A stretch of DNA of 64,000 nt from NCBI RefSeq assembly GCF_002865585.1, contig NZ_CP025581.1, forward strand, positions 1 to 64,000. The letters are read 5' to 3'. The notes beneath the pieces were generated by a model. The model saw nothing but the letters and a program-made list of their open reading frames with translations. It was not told the DNA's origin and ran no database searches. Made by a program: the position numbers and the translations under genes. The number at the start of each line of letters is the position of its first letter. Positions within the stretch are counted from its first letter, which is position 1. This DNA comes from Nocardioides houyundeii (GTDB lineage Bacteria; Actinomycetota; Actinomycetes; Propionibacteriales; Nocardioidaceae). Below are positions 49,359-58,815 of this stretch, one piece after another.

Positions 49359-49955
49359 ATGACTAATGACCTCGTGCTCTCCCCTGAAGCCCAGGACCTG
49401 CTGTTCCGCGAAGCCCGGACGGCCAACGCCTTCACCGACGAGCCCGTCACCGACGAGCAGGTCGCCGCGATCTACGACCTGGTGAAGTACGGCCCCACCG
49501 CGATGAACATCCAGCCGCTCCGCGTGGTGCTGGTCCGCGAGGGCGAGGAGCGGGAGCGCCTGCTGAAGCACATGGCCGAGGGCAACCGCGAGAAGACCGC
49601 CGCGGCACCGCTGGTCGCGGTGCTCGCCGCCGACACCGACTTCCACGAGCTCCTGCACCGCACGTTCCCGATCTTCCCCGGCGCCAAGGAGGCGTTCGCC
49701 GACGACGACGCGCGCGAGCAGGCCGCCCGCTTCAACGCGACCCTGCAGATCGGCTACTTCCTGATCGGTGTCCGGGCCGCCGGCCTCGCGGCCGGACCGA
49801 TGGGCGGCTTCGACGCGGCCGCGCTGGACGAGGACCTCTTCGCCGGTACGGCGCTGAAGTCGCTGCTGGTGGTCAACATCGGCCACCCGGCTGAGAACGC
49901 CTGGTTCGACCGGCTGCCCCGCCTCGAGCACGACGAGGTCGTGCGCGAGGCCTGA
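49359..49955 (+). CDS. Malonic semialdehyde reductase-like nitroreductase (RutE-type)
   Basis: A 198-residue FMN-dependent nitroreductase-fold protein. The opening ARTANAFTDEPVTDEQV and YDLVKYGPTAMNIQPLR (near residue 42) match RutE/HadB-type enzymes that reduce 3-oxopropanoate-like aldehydes with NADPH. PMGGFD (near 148) is the family's helix cap. No other uracil-catabolic rut gene lies nearby, so the physiological substrate may differ. Confidence 0.9.
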   Translation: MTNDLVLSPEAQDLLFREARTANAFTDEPVTDEQVAAIYDLVKYGPTAMNIQPLRVVLVREGEERERLLKHMAEGNREKTAAAPLVAVLAADTDFHELLHRTFPIFPGAKEAFADDDAREQAARFNATLQIGYFLIGVRAAGLAAGPMGGFDAAALDEDLFAGTALKSLLVVNIGHPAENAWFDRLPRLEHDEVVREA

Positions 49956-49964
49956 GCCACCGCC

Positions 49965-50312
49965 TCAGCGCGCCAGACCGACGCCCGTCCAGGCCTCGTC
50001 CCCACTCACGTCCGCGATGACGTCGAGCCACCCCGGGACGGGGCCTGGCGGCGTCTCGGCGTCGTCGATCTCGGCCAGCAGCGTGCCGTCCTCGAGCTCG
50101 TCGACCGCCACCACCACACCGTCGCGGGACACCAGGTGCCGCCGCTTGCGCACGACCGTGCCGTCGGCCGCACGCACCTCCCGGAGCCGCATCCGGGTCC
50201 CGGTGACATACCTGTCCTCGATCTCCCGCACGCTGGTCACCGGGCCGGGGAGCGTCCTGACCAGGTAGCGGCGCTCCCGCTCGATGACGGCGTACTTCCG
50301 CGAGACGGGCAT
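49965..50312 (-). CDS. CYTH-like protein, probably internally deleted
   Basis: A 115-residue protein. The N-terminal IERERRYLV and ITDRYVTGTRMRLREV-like strands (residues about 8-45) and the C-terminal VSRDGVVVAVDELEDGTLLAEIDD strands match CYTH/triphosphate tunnel proteins of about 150-170 residues. Normally some 40-45 residues, including another conserved strand, sit between. Here GTVVRKRRHLV joins the two halves directly. It may be an in-frame internal deletion between similar VRK/LRK-H sequences. ExExK-type binding residues are partly present, but function is doubtful. Confidence 0.68.
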   Translation of the reverse strand: MPVSRKYAVIERERRYLVRTLPGPVTSVREIEDRYVTGTRMRLREVRAADGTVVRKRRHLVSRDGVVVAVDELEDGTLLAEIDDAETPPGPVPGWLDVIADVSGDEAWTGVGLAR

Positions 50313-50322
50313 GACCCGGAGG

Positions 50323-50949
50323 CTAGCTGCGCCGCAGGTCCTCACGCATCTGCGCAGCCAGCGCCCGACCGGTCAGGCCCGGCTCCCCCTCCAGCCCCGC
50401 CACCACCCCGGCGCGGTCCGCCTCGGACCGGTTCTGGCTGCGCTTGGCCTTGGCCTCGACGGTCTCGATCTCCAGCTCCACGCCCACGATCGCCTTGAGC
50501 TGCTGGGCGATGTACGACTCCGGGGCGTCGCCCACCTGCCACGGGTCGGCGCGGTGCTCCTCGTGCCGGACGGTGAGATCGGTGACCGCGGCACGGAGCC
50601 AGTCGGGGTCGCGGTGCACGGTGGCGCGGCCGCGGAAGTGGATCGCGGAGTAGTTCCAGGTGGGCACCACCCGGCCGTGCTCGGCCTTGGTGGCATACCA
50701 GCTGGGGGAGACGTACCCCTCCGGCCCGGTCACCACGGCGAGGGCCGGGCTCCCCGGCTCGATCGTGCGCCAGTGGGGGTTGGCGAACGCCAGGTGGAAG
50801 ACCAGCCGGTCGCCGGACCAGATGACGGGCAGCCGGGTGGCCTGCGGGAGGCCGTCGGCGTCGACCGTGATGAGCTCGGCGGACCCCACCGCCTCCACCA
50901 GTGGGCGCAGCTCGGCCTCGGGCATGACGTTGAACCGGGGGACGTACAC
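50323..50949 (-). CDS. PaiB-like FMN-binding negative transcriptional regulator
   Basis: A 208-residue protein of the FMN-binding PaiB family: MYVPRFNVM start, LPVIW, PHWRTIEPGSPALAVVTGPEGYVSPSWY (near residue 60) and VPTWNYSAIHFRG (near 95) are all characteristic. PaiB was first described as a repressor of sporulation and protease genes in Bacillus; here the targets are unknown. It lacks an adjoining PaiA acetyltransferase gene. Confidence 0.9.
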   Translation of the reverse strand: MYVPRFNVMPEAELRPLVEAVGSAELITVDADGLPQATRLPVIWSGDRLVFHLAFANPHWRTIEPGSPALAVVTGPEGYVSPSWYATKAEHGRVVPTWNYSAIHFRGRATVHRDPDWLRAAVTDLTVRHEEHRADPWQVGDAPESYIAQQLKAIVGVELEIETVEAKAKRSQNRSEADRAGVVAGLEGEPGLTGRALAAQMREDLRRS

Positions 50950-50978
50950 GGGACTGATCCTTCCTGTTGACTGGACCC

Positions 50979-51509
50979 ATGGCGACCCAGCTGCTCCTGT
51001 TGGCGGACACCCACCTGCCCAGACGCGCCCGTGACCTGCCCGAGCAGGTGTGGCACGAGGTGGAGAGCGCTGACGTGGTGATCCACGCCGGCGACTGGGT
51101 CTGCGAGGAGCTGCTCGACGAGCTGGAGAGCCGCTCGCGGCGACTGGTGGGCGTGTGGGGCAACAACGACCACGGCGCGCTCCGCGAGCGCCTGCCCGAG
51201 GTGGCGCGCGCGGAGATCGAGGGCATCCGGCTCGGTGTGGTGCACGAGACGGGCGACGCCAAGGGGCGCGAGGAGCGCTGCAGTGCCCGCTACCCCGACC
51301 TCGACGTGCTGGTCTTCGGGCACAGCCACATCCCCTGGGACACCACCACCGCGACCGGCCTGCGGCTGCTCAACCCGGGCTCGCCCACGGACCGGCGGCG
51401 CCAGCCGTTCTGCACCTACCTGAGCGCCACCGCGGACGCGGGCGAGCTGCGGGACCTGACCCTGCACACCCTTCCCCCGCGCGGCACCGGCGACGCTGCG
51501 GCGCGCTAG
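50979..51509 (+). CDS. YfcE/MJ0936-type metallophosphoesterase
   Basis: A 176-residue calcineurin-like phosphodiesterase with LADTHLP (residues about 7-13), HAGDWV, GNND (near 57), VHETGDAKG and GHSHIPW (near 112) forming the two-metal site. It hydrolyses a phosphodiester or phosphomonoester, not identified. The ATG at 50979 is preferred to the TTG at 50967. It overlaps the convergent acetyltransferase by 4 bp. Confidence 0.9.
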   Translation: MATQLLLLADTHLPRRARDLPEQVWHEVESADVVIHAGDWVCEELLDELESRSRRLVGVWGNNDHGALRERLPEVARAEIEGIRLGVVHETGDAKGREERCSARYPDLDVLVFGHSHIPWDTTTATGLRLLNPGSPTDRRRQPFCTYLSATADAGELRDLTLHTLPPRGTGDAAAR

Positions 51510-51991
51510 TCGCGGGGGTCGGTGCGCAGGATGCTGTAGAGGTAGCCGTCGCGGAACGCCCCGTCCCGCCACTGGGCGCCCCGGACCACGCCCTCGGCGG
51601 CGAACCCGGCCTTGGCCAGCGAACGCTGCTCGGCGATGTTCTCCACGTCCGTGTGCGCCTCGACCCGGTTGACGTTCGTGTGCCGGAAGAAGAGGTCGAC
51701 CAGGGCCGCCTGGGCCTGCGTGCCGACGCCCCGACCGCGCGCCTCGGGGCGCAGCCACACCCCGATCATCGGGTTGTGGGAGCCCGCGTTGGGTCCCCAG
51801 TGCACGTAGTGCCAGCTGAGGTCGCCGAGCACCGACCCGTCGTCGTCCACGATCACCAGGCCGCCGGAGCCGTCCAGGTCGCTCCCCGGCACCTCGCGGC
51901 GCTGCTTCGGGCCCCAGTCGTCGTACGGCGAGTCGCCGCCGGGCAGCAGCGGGAGGTCGTCAGCGGTGTACGGGCGGAGCGAGATCGGCAC
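51506..51991 (-). CDS. GNAT acetyltransferase (RimJ-like)
   Basis: A 161-residue acetyltransferase of the ribosomal-protein-alanine/aminoglycoside-like GNAT subgroup: MPISLRPYTADDLPLL start, IGVWLRPEARGRGVGTQAQ acetyl-CoA loop (near residue 80), and NVNRVEAHTDVENIAEQRSLAKAGF (near 105). The GTG at 51991 opens the domain directly. A longer frame upstream lies antisense to nothing conserved and overlaps the next acetyltransferase. Confidence 0.88.
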   Translation of the reverse strand: MPISLRPYTADDLPLLPGGDSPYDDWGPKQRREVPGSDLDGSGGLVIVDDDGSVLGDLSWHYVHWGPNAGSHNPMIGVWLRPEARGRGVGTQAQAALVDLFFRHTNVNRVEAHTDVENIAEQRSLAKAGFAAEGVVRGAQWRDGAFRDGYLYSILRTDPRD

Positions 51992-52022
51992 CCCGGCACC
52001 GTATCCGCTCGGCGAGCCGGGA

Positions 52023-52346
52023 TCAGGCGAGGTTGAACTCCGCGCGCCGGTCCACCGGCACCAGGTCGACGTACTCGGGGTTGCGGGCGATGTACTTGGC
52101 GTAGAACCCGCAGTGCGGCAGCACCTCAAGACCGCGCTCGCGGGACTCGTCCAGCGAGCGGGCCGCCAGCTCCTGGGCCAGGCCCTTGCCGCTGAACTTC
52201 TCGAACACCTCGGTGTGGGTGAAGTCGATGACCCCGTCACCCAGCTCGTACTCGGCGAACCCGGCCAGCTCGCCGTCGGTGTGGATCTCGTAGCGGGAGT
52301 CGTCGGTGTTGTCGGTGACCTGGGCATCCTGGGTGGCGTCGCTCAT
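52023..52346 (-). CDS. Small GNAT-fold (YjdJ-type) acetyltransferase
   Basis: A 107-residue protein of the compact Gcn5-related group: RYEIHTDGELAGFAEYEL (near residue 18), VIDFTHTEVFEKFSGKGLAQELA (near 41, containing the CoA loop), and VLPHCGFYAKYIARNPEY (near 77). The ATG at 52346 is used instead of an in-frame GTG two codons earlier. The role is unknown; similar proteins are widespread and may be stress-related. It is divergent from the malic enzyme. Confidence 0.87.
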   Translation of the reverse strand: MSDATQDAQVTDNTDDSRYEIHTDGELAGFAEYELGDGVIDFTHTEVFEKFSGKGLAQELAARSLDESRERGLEVLPHCGFYAKYIARNPEYVDLVPVDRRAEFNLA

Positions 52347-52399
52347 GCCCACACCGTAGTGACTTGCTGGTAACCACGATCGGGGTGGAAGGTCGGCCC

Positions 52400-53779
<1,380 letters not shown>

Positions 53780-53798
53780 GGCCGCCGCGGCGCTGACC

Positions 53799-55958
53799 TC
53801 AGCTGCGGCGCCGGTCCACCTTGCGCGGCCACCAGAACGTGTCGCCGAGCGTCAGCGCGAGCGCCGGCACCAGCACGGTCCGCACCACCAGGGTGTCGAG
53901 CAGCACGCCGACGAAGATGATCGCGCCGAGCTGGGCCAGCACCACCAGCGGCAGCACACCGAGGACGGCGAAGACCGCGGCGAGCAGGATGCCGGCGCTG
54001 GTGATCACGCCGCCGGTGGCGGTCAGGGCGCGCAGCATGCCCTCCTTGGTGCCGTGCTCGGCCGCCTCCTCCCTGGCCCGGGTGACCAGGAAGATGTTGT
54101 AGTCCACACCGAGCGCCACCAGGAACAGGAACGCCAGCAGCGGTACGCCGACGTCCATCGCGGCGAACCCGAAGACGCCGGTGAAGATCCACCACGAGGT
54201 GCCCATCGCGGCGGCGTAGGTGCCCACGACGGTGGCGACCAGGAGGATCGGGGCGACCAGCGAGCGCAGCAGCAGGAGCAGCGCCCCCAGCACCAGCAGC
54301 AGGATCACGGGCAGGATCACCCAGCGGTCCTGCACCGAGGCCTCGGACTCGTCCAGCGCCTCTGCGTCCCCGCCGCCGACGTAGGTGTCGTCGAAGTCCG
54401 CCACGGCGTCGCGCACCTCGGCCACGGTCTCCTTGGCGTCGTCGCTGCCGGGCGCGGACTCCAGCACGGCGTCGATCTGCGCGATCCCATCGCCCTCGGT
54501 GGTGACCCGGGCCGAGGCAATGCCGTCGACCTGCTCGACCGTGCTCAGCACGTCGTCCGCGGAGTCGCGGGTGAGCACCTGCACCGGGTCGGTGGTGCCG
54601 GCCGGGAAGGACTCGCCCAGCCGGTCCGCGGCGCTGATCGCCTCCGGGGTCTCCAGGAACTGGTCGGAGGGGCGGAGCCCGGTGTTGATCTGGAACAGCC
54701 CGATCATCATCACGCCGAGCAGCAGCACGGTGCCGACGACGAACGCCTGCGGGCGGCGGGCCACGCGGTCGCCGACCTTGCGCCAGAACGAGTGCCCCTC
54801 GACGATCGGGGCCTCGCCGTTGTGCGGCACCCGCGGCCAGAAGATCCACCGGCCGAAGACGACCAGGGCCGCGGGCAGCACCACCATCACGAACGACGCC
54901 GCGATGGCGATGCCGATGGCGCACGCCAGGCCCAGGCCGCGGGTGGTCGGGAACGCCGAGAGCAGCAGGGTCATCAGGCCCAGGAAGACGGTGGTGGCGC
55001 TGGCGAAGACGGCCTCGGCGGTGCGGGTCAGCGCGCGCGCCATCGCCTCGTTGCGGGACTCGTGGGTCCTGAGCTCGTCGCGGTAGCGGGAGATCAGCAG
55101 CAACGCGTAGTTGGTGCCGGCGCCGAAGACCAGCACGCTCAGGATCCCCACCGTGGACTCGTCCCAGGTGACGTAGTCGATCCGCTGCAGCACCTGGGTG
55201 GCGACGATGGCCGAGAGCCGGTCGGCCAGCCCCACCACGGTGAGCGGGATGAGCCAGAGCACGGGGCTGCGGTAGGTCGCGATGAGCAGGATGGCGACCA
55301 CCGAGGCGGTGGCGAGCAGCAGTCGCAGGTTGGCGCCGTCGAAGACCGCCGCGACGTCGGCCTGGATGCCGGCCGGGCCGGTGACCTGCACCTTGACCCC
55401 GTCGGGGACGTCGGCCTCGAGCGTCTCGCGGAGCTCGGTCACCAGGTCGGCGGTGTCGGAGGCGGTCTTGGACAGCACCGGCACCACCGAGTACGCCGCG
55501 GTGCCGTCGTCGGCGACCATCAGCGGGCCCTGGGAGCCGCCCATCCCCTCCGGCGGGCCCTGCTCGCCACCGGAGTCGGGACCGGGCCTGCCGCCTGAGG
55601 GGGGACCTGACTCACCACCGGGCTGTCCGCCCTCGGCGTACTCGGCGAGCAGCTCGCCGGCCTGCTTGCCGATCGCGCCCAGCTGCGCCTCGGTGAGCTT
55701 CCCCTCCTCGGCGGTCCAGAGCACGATCGCCACGGAGGAGTCCTCCTCCGGCAGCTGCGACTGCAGGGCCACGGCGCTGGTGCTGTCGAAGTCGTCGGGC
55801 AGCGAGTCGGTCGAGGAGGCGTTGCGCTCGCCCTCAGGCACGAAGCCGAGCAGCATGCCGGCCAGGAGGATCGGTACGAGTGCCACCAGCCAGGCCGTAC
55901 GGCGGGCGCTGATGAACTGGGCCACGCGGCTGGCGCCGGGCACCTTCGTCGTACTCAT
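53799..55958 (-). CDS. MMPL family RND transporter
   Basis: A 719-residue transporter with two MMPL modules, each made of a periplasmic domain plus helices. The first module's proton-relay motif reads GTNYALLLISRYRD (Asn where MmpL3 has Asp), the second reads GVDYNIFLVTRARE. The first periplasmic domain contains a Gly/Pro/Ser-rich low-complexity insert (about residues 110-150). It may export a lipid or drug. The ATG at 55958 has GGAGAAG well spaced and is preferred to 56036. It is divergent from a MarR gene. Confidence 0.91.
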   Translation of the reverse strand: MSTTKVPGASRVAQFISARRTAWLVALVPILLAGMLLGFVPEGERNASSTDSLPDDFDSTSAVALQSQLPEEDSSVAIVLWTAEEGKLTEAQLGAIGKQAGELLAEYAEGGQPGGESGPPSGGRPGPDSGGEQGPPEGMGGSQGPLMVADDGTAAYSVVPVLSKTASDTADLVTELRETLEADVPDGVKVQVTGPAGIQADVAAVFDGANLRLLLATASVVAILLIATYRSPVLWLIPLTVVGLADRLSAIVATQVLQRIDYVTWDESTVGILSVLVFGAGTNYALLLISRYRDELRTHESRNEAMARALTRTAEAVFASATTVFLGLMTLLLSAFPTTRGLGLACAIGIAIAASFVMVVLPAALVVFGRWIFWPRVPHNGEAPIVEGHSFWRKVGDRVARRPQAFVVGTVLLLGVMMIGLFQINTGLRPSDQFLETPEAISAADRLGESFPAGTTDPVQVLTRDSADDVLSTVEQVDGIASARVTTEGDGIAQIDAVLESAPGSDDAKETVAEVRDAVADFDDTYVGGGDAEALDESEASVQDRWVILPVILLLVLGALLLLLRSLVAPILLVATVVGTYAAAMGTSWWIFTGVFGFAAMDVGVPLLAFLFLVALGVDYNIFLVTRAREEAAEHGTKEGMLRALTATGGVITSAGILLAAVFAVLGVLPLVVLAQLGAIIFVGVLLDTLVVRTVLVPALALTLGDTFWWPRKVDRRRS

Positions 55959-55997
55959 GGGCTTCTCCGAGGCTCGAGAGGTAGAATAGGTTGTGAT

Positions 55998-56019
55998 CTT
56001 AATTACTAAGCAACTTAAG
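55998..56019. promoter_or_regulatory. Candidate MarR operator
   Basis: CTTAATTACTAAG (55998-56010, inverted repeat CTTA/TAAG) is followed by palindromic CTTAAG (56014-56019), in an AT-rich island between the divergent MMPL and MarR genes. TAAGCA is repeated directly at 56007 and 56016. It is the usual layout for a MarR repressor controlling itself and an efflux gene. Confidence 0.65.
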
Positions 56020-56071
56020 CATATAGTGGGAGTCAACAGCTCCGCGGTGCCGGCAGGGAGAGGTGGGGGTC

Positions 56072-56581
56072 ATGGCAGAGGGTGCTGAGGAGTCATTCGA
56101 CGCCGCACGTGCTCCCGGATGGGACCAGACCGGCAGCCTTCTCGCCCTGCGTCAGGTGCTGGCCGAGTCGGCCCGGATGGGCAACGTCGTCGCGCGGCGG
56201 GCAGGCCTGAGCCACCGGGAGCTCACGGCGCTGGAGCACCTGAGCCGCGAGCCGCTGGGGCCGGCCGAGCTGGCGCGCCGCCTGGACGTCACCACGGCCG
56301 CGGCCACCGGGATCGTGGACCGGCTAGCCGAGCGGGGGCACGTGGAGCGCCACGCCCACGCCGAGGACCGCAGGCGCACCGAGGTGCGCGTCACCGACTC
56401 GGGCCGGGGCGAGGCCGTGGGCCACCTGATGCCGATGTTCGTCGCGCTGGACCGGCTGGACCGGAGCTTCAGCGCCGACGAGCGCGCGGTCGTGGAGCGC
56501 TACCTGCGCGGCGTGCTCGAGGCCTTCGACGCCGTGATCACGGCCGACCGGCCCGGCTCGCCACCAGGGCCGCCCCGATGA
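56072..56581 (+). CDS. MarR family transcriptional regulator
   Basis: A 169-residue winged-helix regulator: LSHRELTALEHLSREPLGPAELARRLDVTTAAATGIVDRL (near residue 46) is the helix-turn-helix, and RHAHAEDRRRTEVRVTDSG (near 97) is the wing. GGGAGAGG at 56056-56063 serves the ATG at 56072. It is divergent from the MMPL gene, its probable target. The 3' end overlaps the convergent ppgK by 44 bp. Confidence 0.9.
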   Translation: MAEGAEESFDAARAPGWDQTGSLLALRQVLAESARMGNVVARRAGLSHRELTALEHLSREPLGPAELARRLDVTTAAATGIVDRLAERGHVERHAHAEDRRRTEVRVTDSGRGEAVGHLMPMFVALDRLDRSFSADERAVVERYLRGVLEAFDAVITADRPGSPPGPPR

Positions 56582-57295
56582 TGCCGGCCTTGTTGCGCAG
56601 CGCCGCCGGCACGATCTCGGTCTCGATCTCGATCAGCGGCAGGAAGTGCTCCGCGGACTTGCTGACCCCGCCCCCGACGACGATGAGCTCGGGGGAGAAG
56701 AGCCGCTCCAGCGTCCGGTAGTAGGTGGTGAGTCGCTGGGCCCAGTCGGCCCAGGAGAGCTCCTCGCGCTCGCGGACGCTGTTGGCGGCGTGCCGCTCGG
56801 CCACCTTGCCGGCGATCTCGAGGTGGCCCAGCTCGGAGTTGGGCACCAGCACCCCGTCATGCACCAGCGCCGAGCCGATCCCGGTGCCCAGGGTGGTGAC
56901 GATGACCAGCCCGCGCCGGCCCTTCGCCGCGCCGTACTCGACCTCGGCGAGGCCGGCCGCGTCGGCGTCGTTGACCACGTGCACCTCGCGCTGCAGGGCC
57001 TCGGTGAAGACCTCGTCGGCGTCCGTGCCGATCCAGGAGGAGTCGATGTTGGCCGCCGACCAGACCACGCCGTGCTTGACCACGCCCGGGACGGTGACCC
57101 CGACCGCGGCGGTGGAGCTCGGGAAGCCGGAGACCAGCTGGCGGAAGACCGCCGAGACCGTCTCCGGGTTCGCCGGGCGGGGGTGTCGATCTTCGCCTTC
57201 GGCCCGGCGAAGGTGCCGGTAGCCAGGTCGACGGGCGCGCCCTTGATGCCGGTGCCGCCGAAGTCGATGCCGAAGGGATGCTCCATGAGCGCCAT
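56538..57295 (-). CDS. ppgK: Polyphosphate glucokinase PpgK, interrupted by an apparent frameshift
   Basis: PpgK phosphorylates glucose using polyphosphate or ATP. The N-terminal phosphate-1 loop FGIDFGGTGIKGAPVDL is in one frame up to about PKAKIDTP. The rest, from PANPETVSAVFRQLVSGF through VTTLGTGIGSALVHDG, ELGHLEIAGK and LIVVGGGVSKSAEHFL, is in the next. One extra G in the run at 57179-57183 (plus strand) would restore a full-length protein of about 252 residues. As with dnaN, a homopolymer undercall is likely. ATG at 57295 or 57286. Confidence 0.9.
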
Positions 57296-57359
57296 GAGAC
57301 CACATCCAGCGCGCTGGTGACCTACTGCTGGCGCCCGCGCGAGCCCCTAGGGTCGATCC

Positions 57360-58748
57360 ATGGGCTCGCAGAAGGTCGCATGGGGCACGGCTCCCGGGCG
57401 TGGCGTGATCGCCGCGGCAACGCTCGGGTCCGGGATGATCCTGCTGGACGGCTCGGTGGTCAACGTGGCGCTGCCCCGCCTGGGCCGGGACCTCGGGGCG
57501 AGCCTGGCGCAGCTGCAGTGGATCACCAACGGCTACCTGCTCTCCCTCGCCGGGCTGATCCTGATCGGCGGCTCCCTCGGCGACCGGTTCGGGCGCCGCC
57601 GGGTCTTCGTCGTCGGCACCGTCTGGTTCGCGCTGGCCTCGCTGCTGTGCGGGCTGGCGCCCAACGCGGAGGTGCTGATCGCGGCCCGGGTGCTGCAGGG
57701 GGTGGGCGGGGCGCTGCTCACCCCGGGCAGCCTGGCAATGATCCAGGGCGCCTTCGTCCCCGAGGACCGGGCGCGCGCGATCGGCGCCTGGTCCGGGCTG
57801 GGCGGGGTGGCGAGCGCGGCCGGCCCGCTGGTCGGCGGGTTGCTGATCGACCACGTGTCCTGGCGCTGGATCTTCCTGGTCAACCTGCCGCTGGCCGTGG
57901 TCACGGTGCTGCTGGCGCAGCGCTGGGTCCCCGAGACCCGGGACCCGCGCGCCGTCGGCCGGTTCGACGTACCGGGGGCGGTGCTGGCCTCGCTCGCGCT
58001 GGCCGGGGTGACCTACGCGCTGATCGAGTGGGGCAGCACGGAGGCGGCGTGGGCGGGCGTCGTGGGAGCGGTGGCGGTGGTGGCCTTCCTGGCACGGGAG
58101 CACCGCACCGCGGAGCCGATGGTGCCGCTGGGGCTCTTCGGGGACCGGACGTTCTCCGCGGCCAACGCGATGACCTTCCTGGTCTACGCGGCGCTCGGTG
58201 CGGTGCTCTTCTTCCTGGTCATCCAGCTCCAGACCGTGTCGGGGTACGGCGCCCTCCAGGCCGGGCTCGCCACCTTGCCGATCACCGTCTGCATGCTCTT
58301 CCTGGCCGCCCGCGGGGGCGCGCTGGGGGCTCGGATCGGGCCCCGCATCCCGATGACCGTCGGCCCGCTGGTGATGGCCGGCGGGTCGCTGCTGCTGCTC
58401 GGCGCGGGGGAGGACCTCAACTACTGGACCCAGGTGCTGCCCGGGTTGGTCGTCTTCGGCCTCGGGCTGTCGCTGATGGTGGCTCCGCTGACCGCCACGG
58501 TGCTGGCCGCCGCACCGGACGACAGCGCCGGGGTGGCCAGCGGGATCAACAACGCGGTGGCCCGTGCCGGCACGCTGCTCGCGGTGGCGGCGCTGCCGAT
58601 GGCGGTCGGCCTGACCGGCGACCAGTACGCCGACCCGGTCGCCTTCGACGCGGCGTACGGCGAGGCGGTGGTCGTCTGCGCGGTCCTGCTCGCCCTGGGC
58701 GGCGTCGTCTCCTGGCTCACCATTCCGCGCCAGCCCGGTCGAATGTGA
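57360..58748 (+). CDS. DHA2-type MFS drug exporter
   Basis: A 462-residue multidrug transporter of the 14-helix DHA2 class: LDGSVVNVALPRLGRDLG (near residue 30, motif D1), GGSLGDRFGRRRVF (near 70, motif A), and ARVLQGVGGALLTPGSLAMI (near 105, motif C-like). It uses proton antiport to expel drugs or dyes. It starts 65 bp from the divergent ppgK start and ends before the alkB promoter region. No dedicated regulator is adjacent. Confidence 0.92.
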   Translation: MGSQKVAWGTAPGRGVIAAATLGSGMILLDGSVVNVALPRLGRDLGASLAQLQWITNGYLLSLAGLILIGGSLGDRFGRRRVFVVGTVWFALASLLCGLAPNAEVLIAARVLQGVGGALLTPGSLAMIQGAFVPEDRARAIGAWSGLGGVASAAGPLVGGLLIDHVSWRWIFLVNLPLAVVTVLLAQRWVPETRDPRAVGRFDVPGAVLASLALAGVTYALIEWGSTEAAWAGVVGAVAVVAFLAREHRTAEPMVPLGLFGDRTFSAANAMTFLVYAALGAVLFFLVIQLQTVSGYGALQAGLATLPITVCMLFLAARGGALGARIGPRIPMTVGPLVMAGGSLLLLGAGEDLNYWTQVLPGLVVFGLGLSLMVAPLTATVLAAAPDDSAGVASGINNAVARAGTLLAVAALPMAVGLTGDQYADPVAFDAAYGEAVVVCAVLLALGGVVSWLTIPRQPGRM

Positions 58749-58751
58749 CCC

Positions 58752-58788
58752 TTGCCACATGGCTTTACAAACCCTATGGTTTTGTAAA
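58752..58788 (+). promoter_or_regulatory. alkB promoter with overlapping palindromic operator
   Basis: TTGCCA (58752-58757), 17 bp, TATGGT (58775-58780) form a plausible sigma-70-type promoter. The palindrome TTTACAAA-N9-TTTGTAAA (58764-58788) spans the -10. A TetR gene lies directly behind alkB, and repressor binding here would block RNA polymerase. The alkB start codon is 27 bp further on, after AGGAGATCTG. Confidence 0.75.
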
Positions 58789-58815
58789 CCACCTCGGCTG
58801 CGCACAGGAGATCTG

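Noticed and set aside
53799..55958. Asn in the first MMPL proton-relay motif as evidence of a dead transporter
   Set aside because: The same Asn occurs, as far as I recall, in many actinobacterial MMPL relatives, so it is not a reliable sign of inactivation.
55998..56019. Read as an IS terminal repeat
   Set aside because: There is no transposase nearby, and the location between divergent MarR and MMPL genes fits an operator better.
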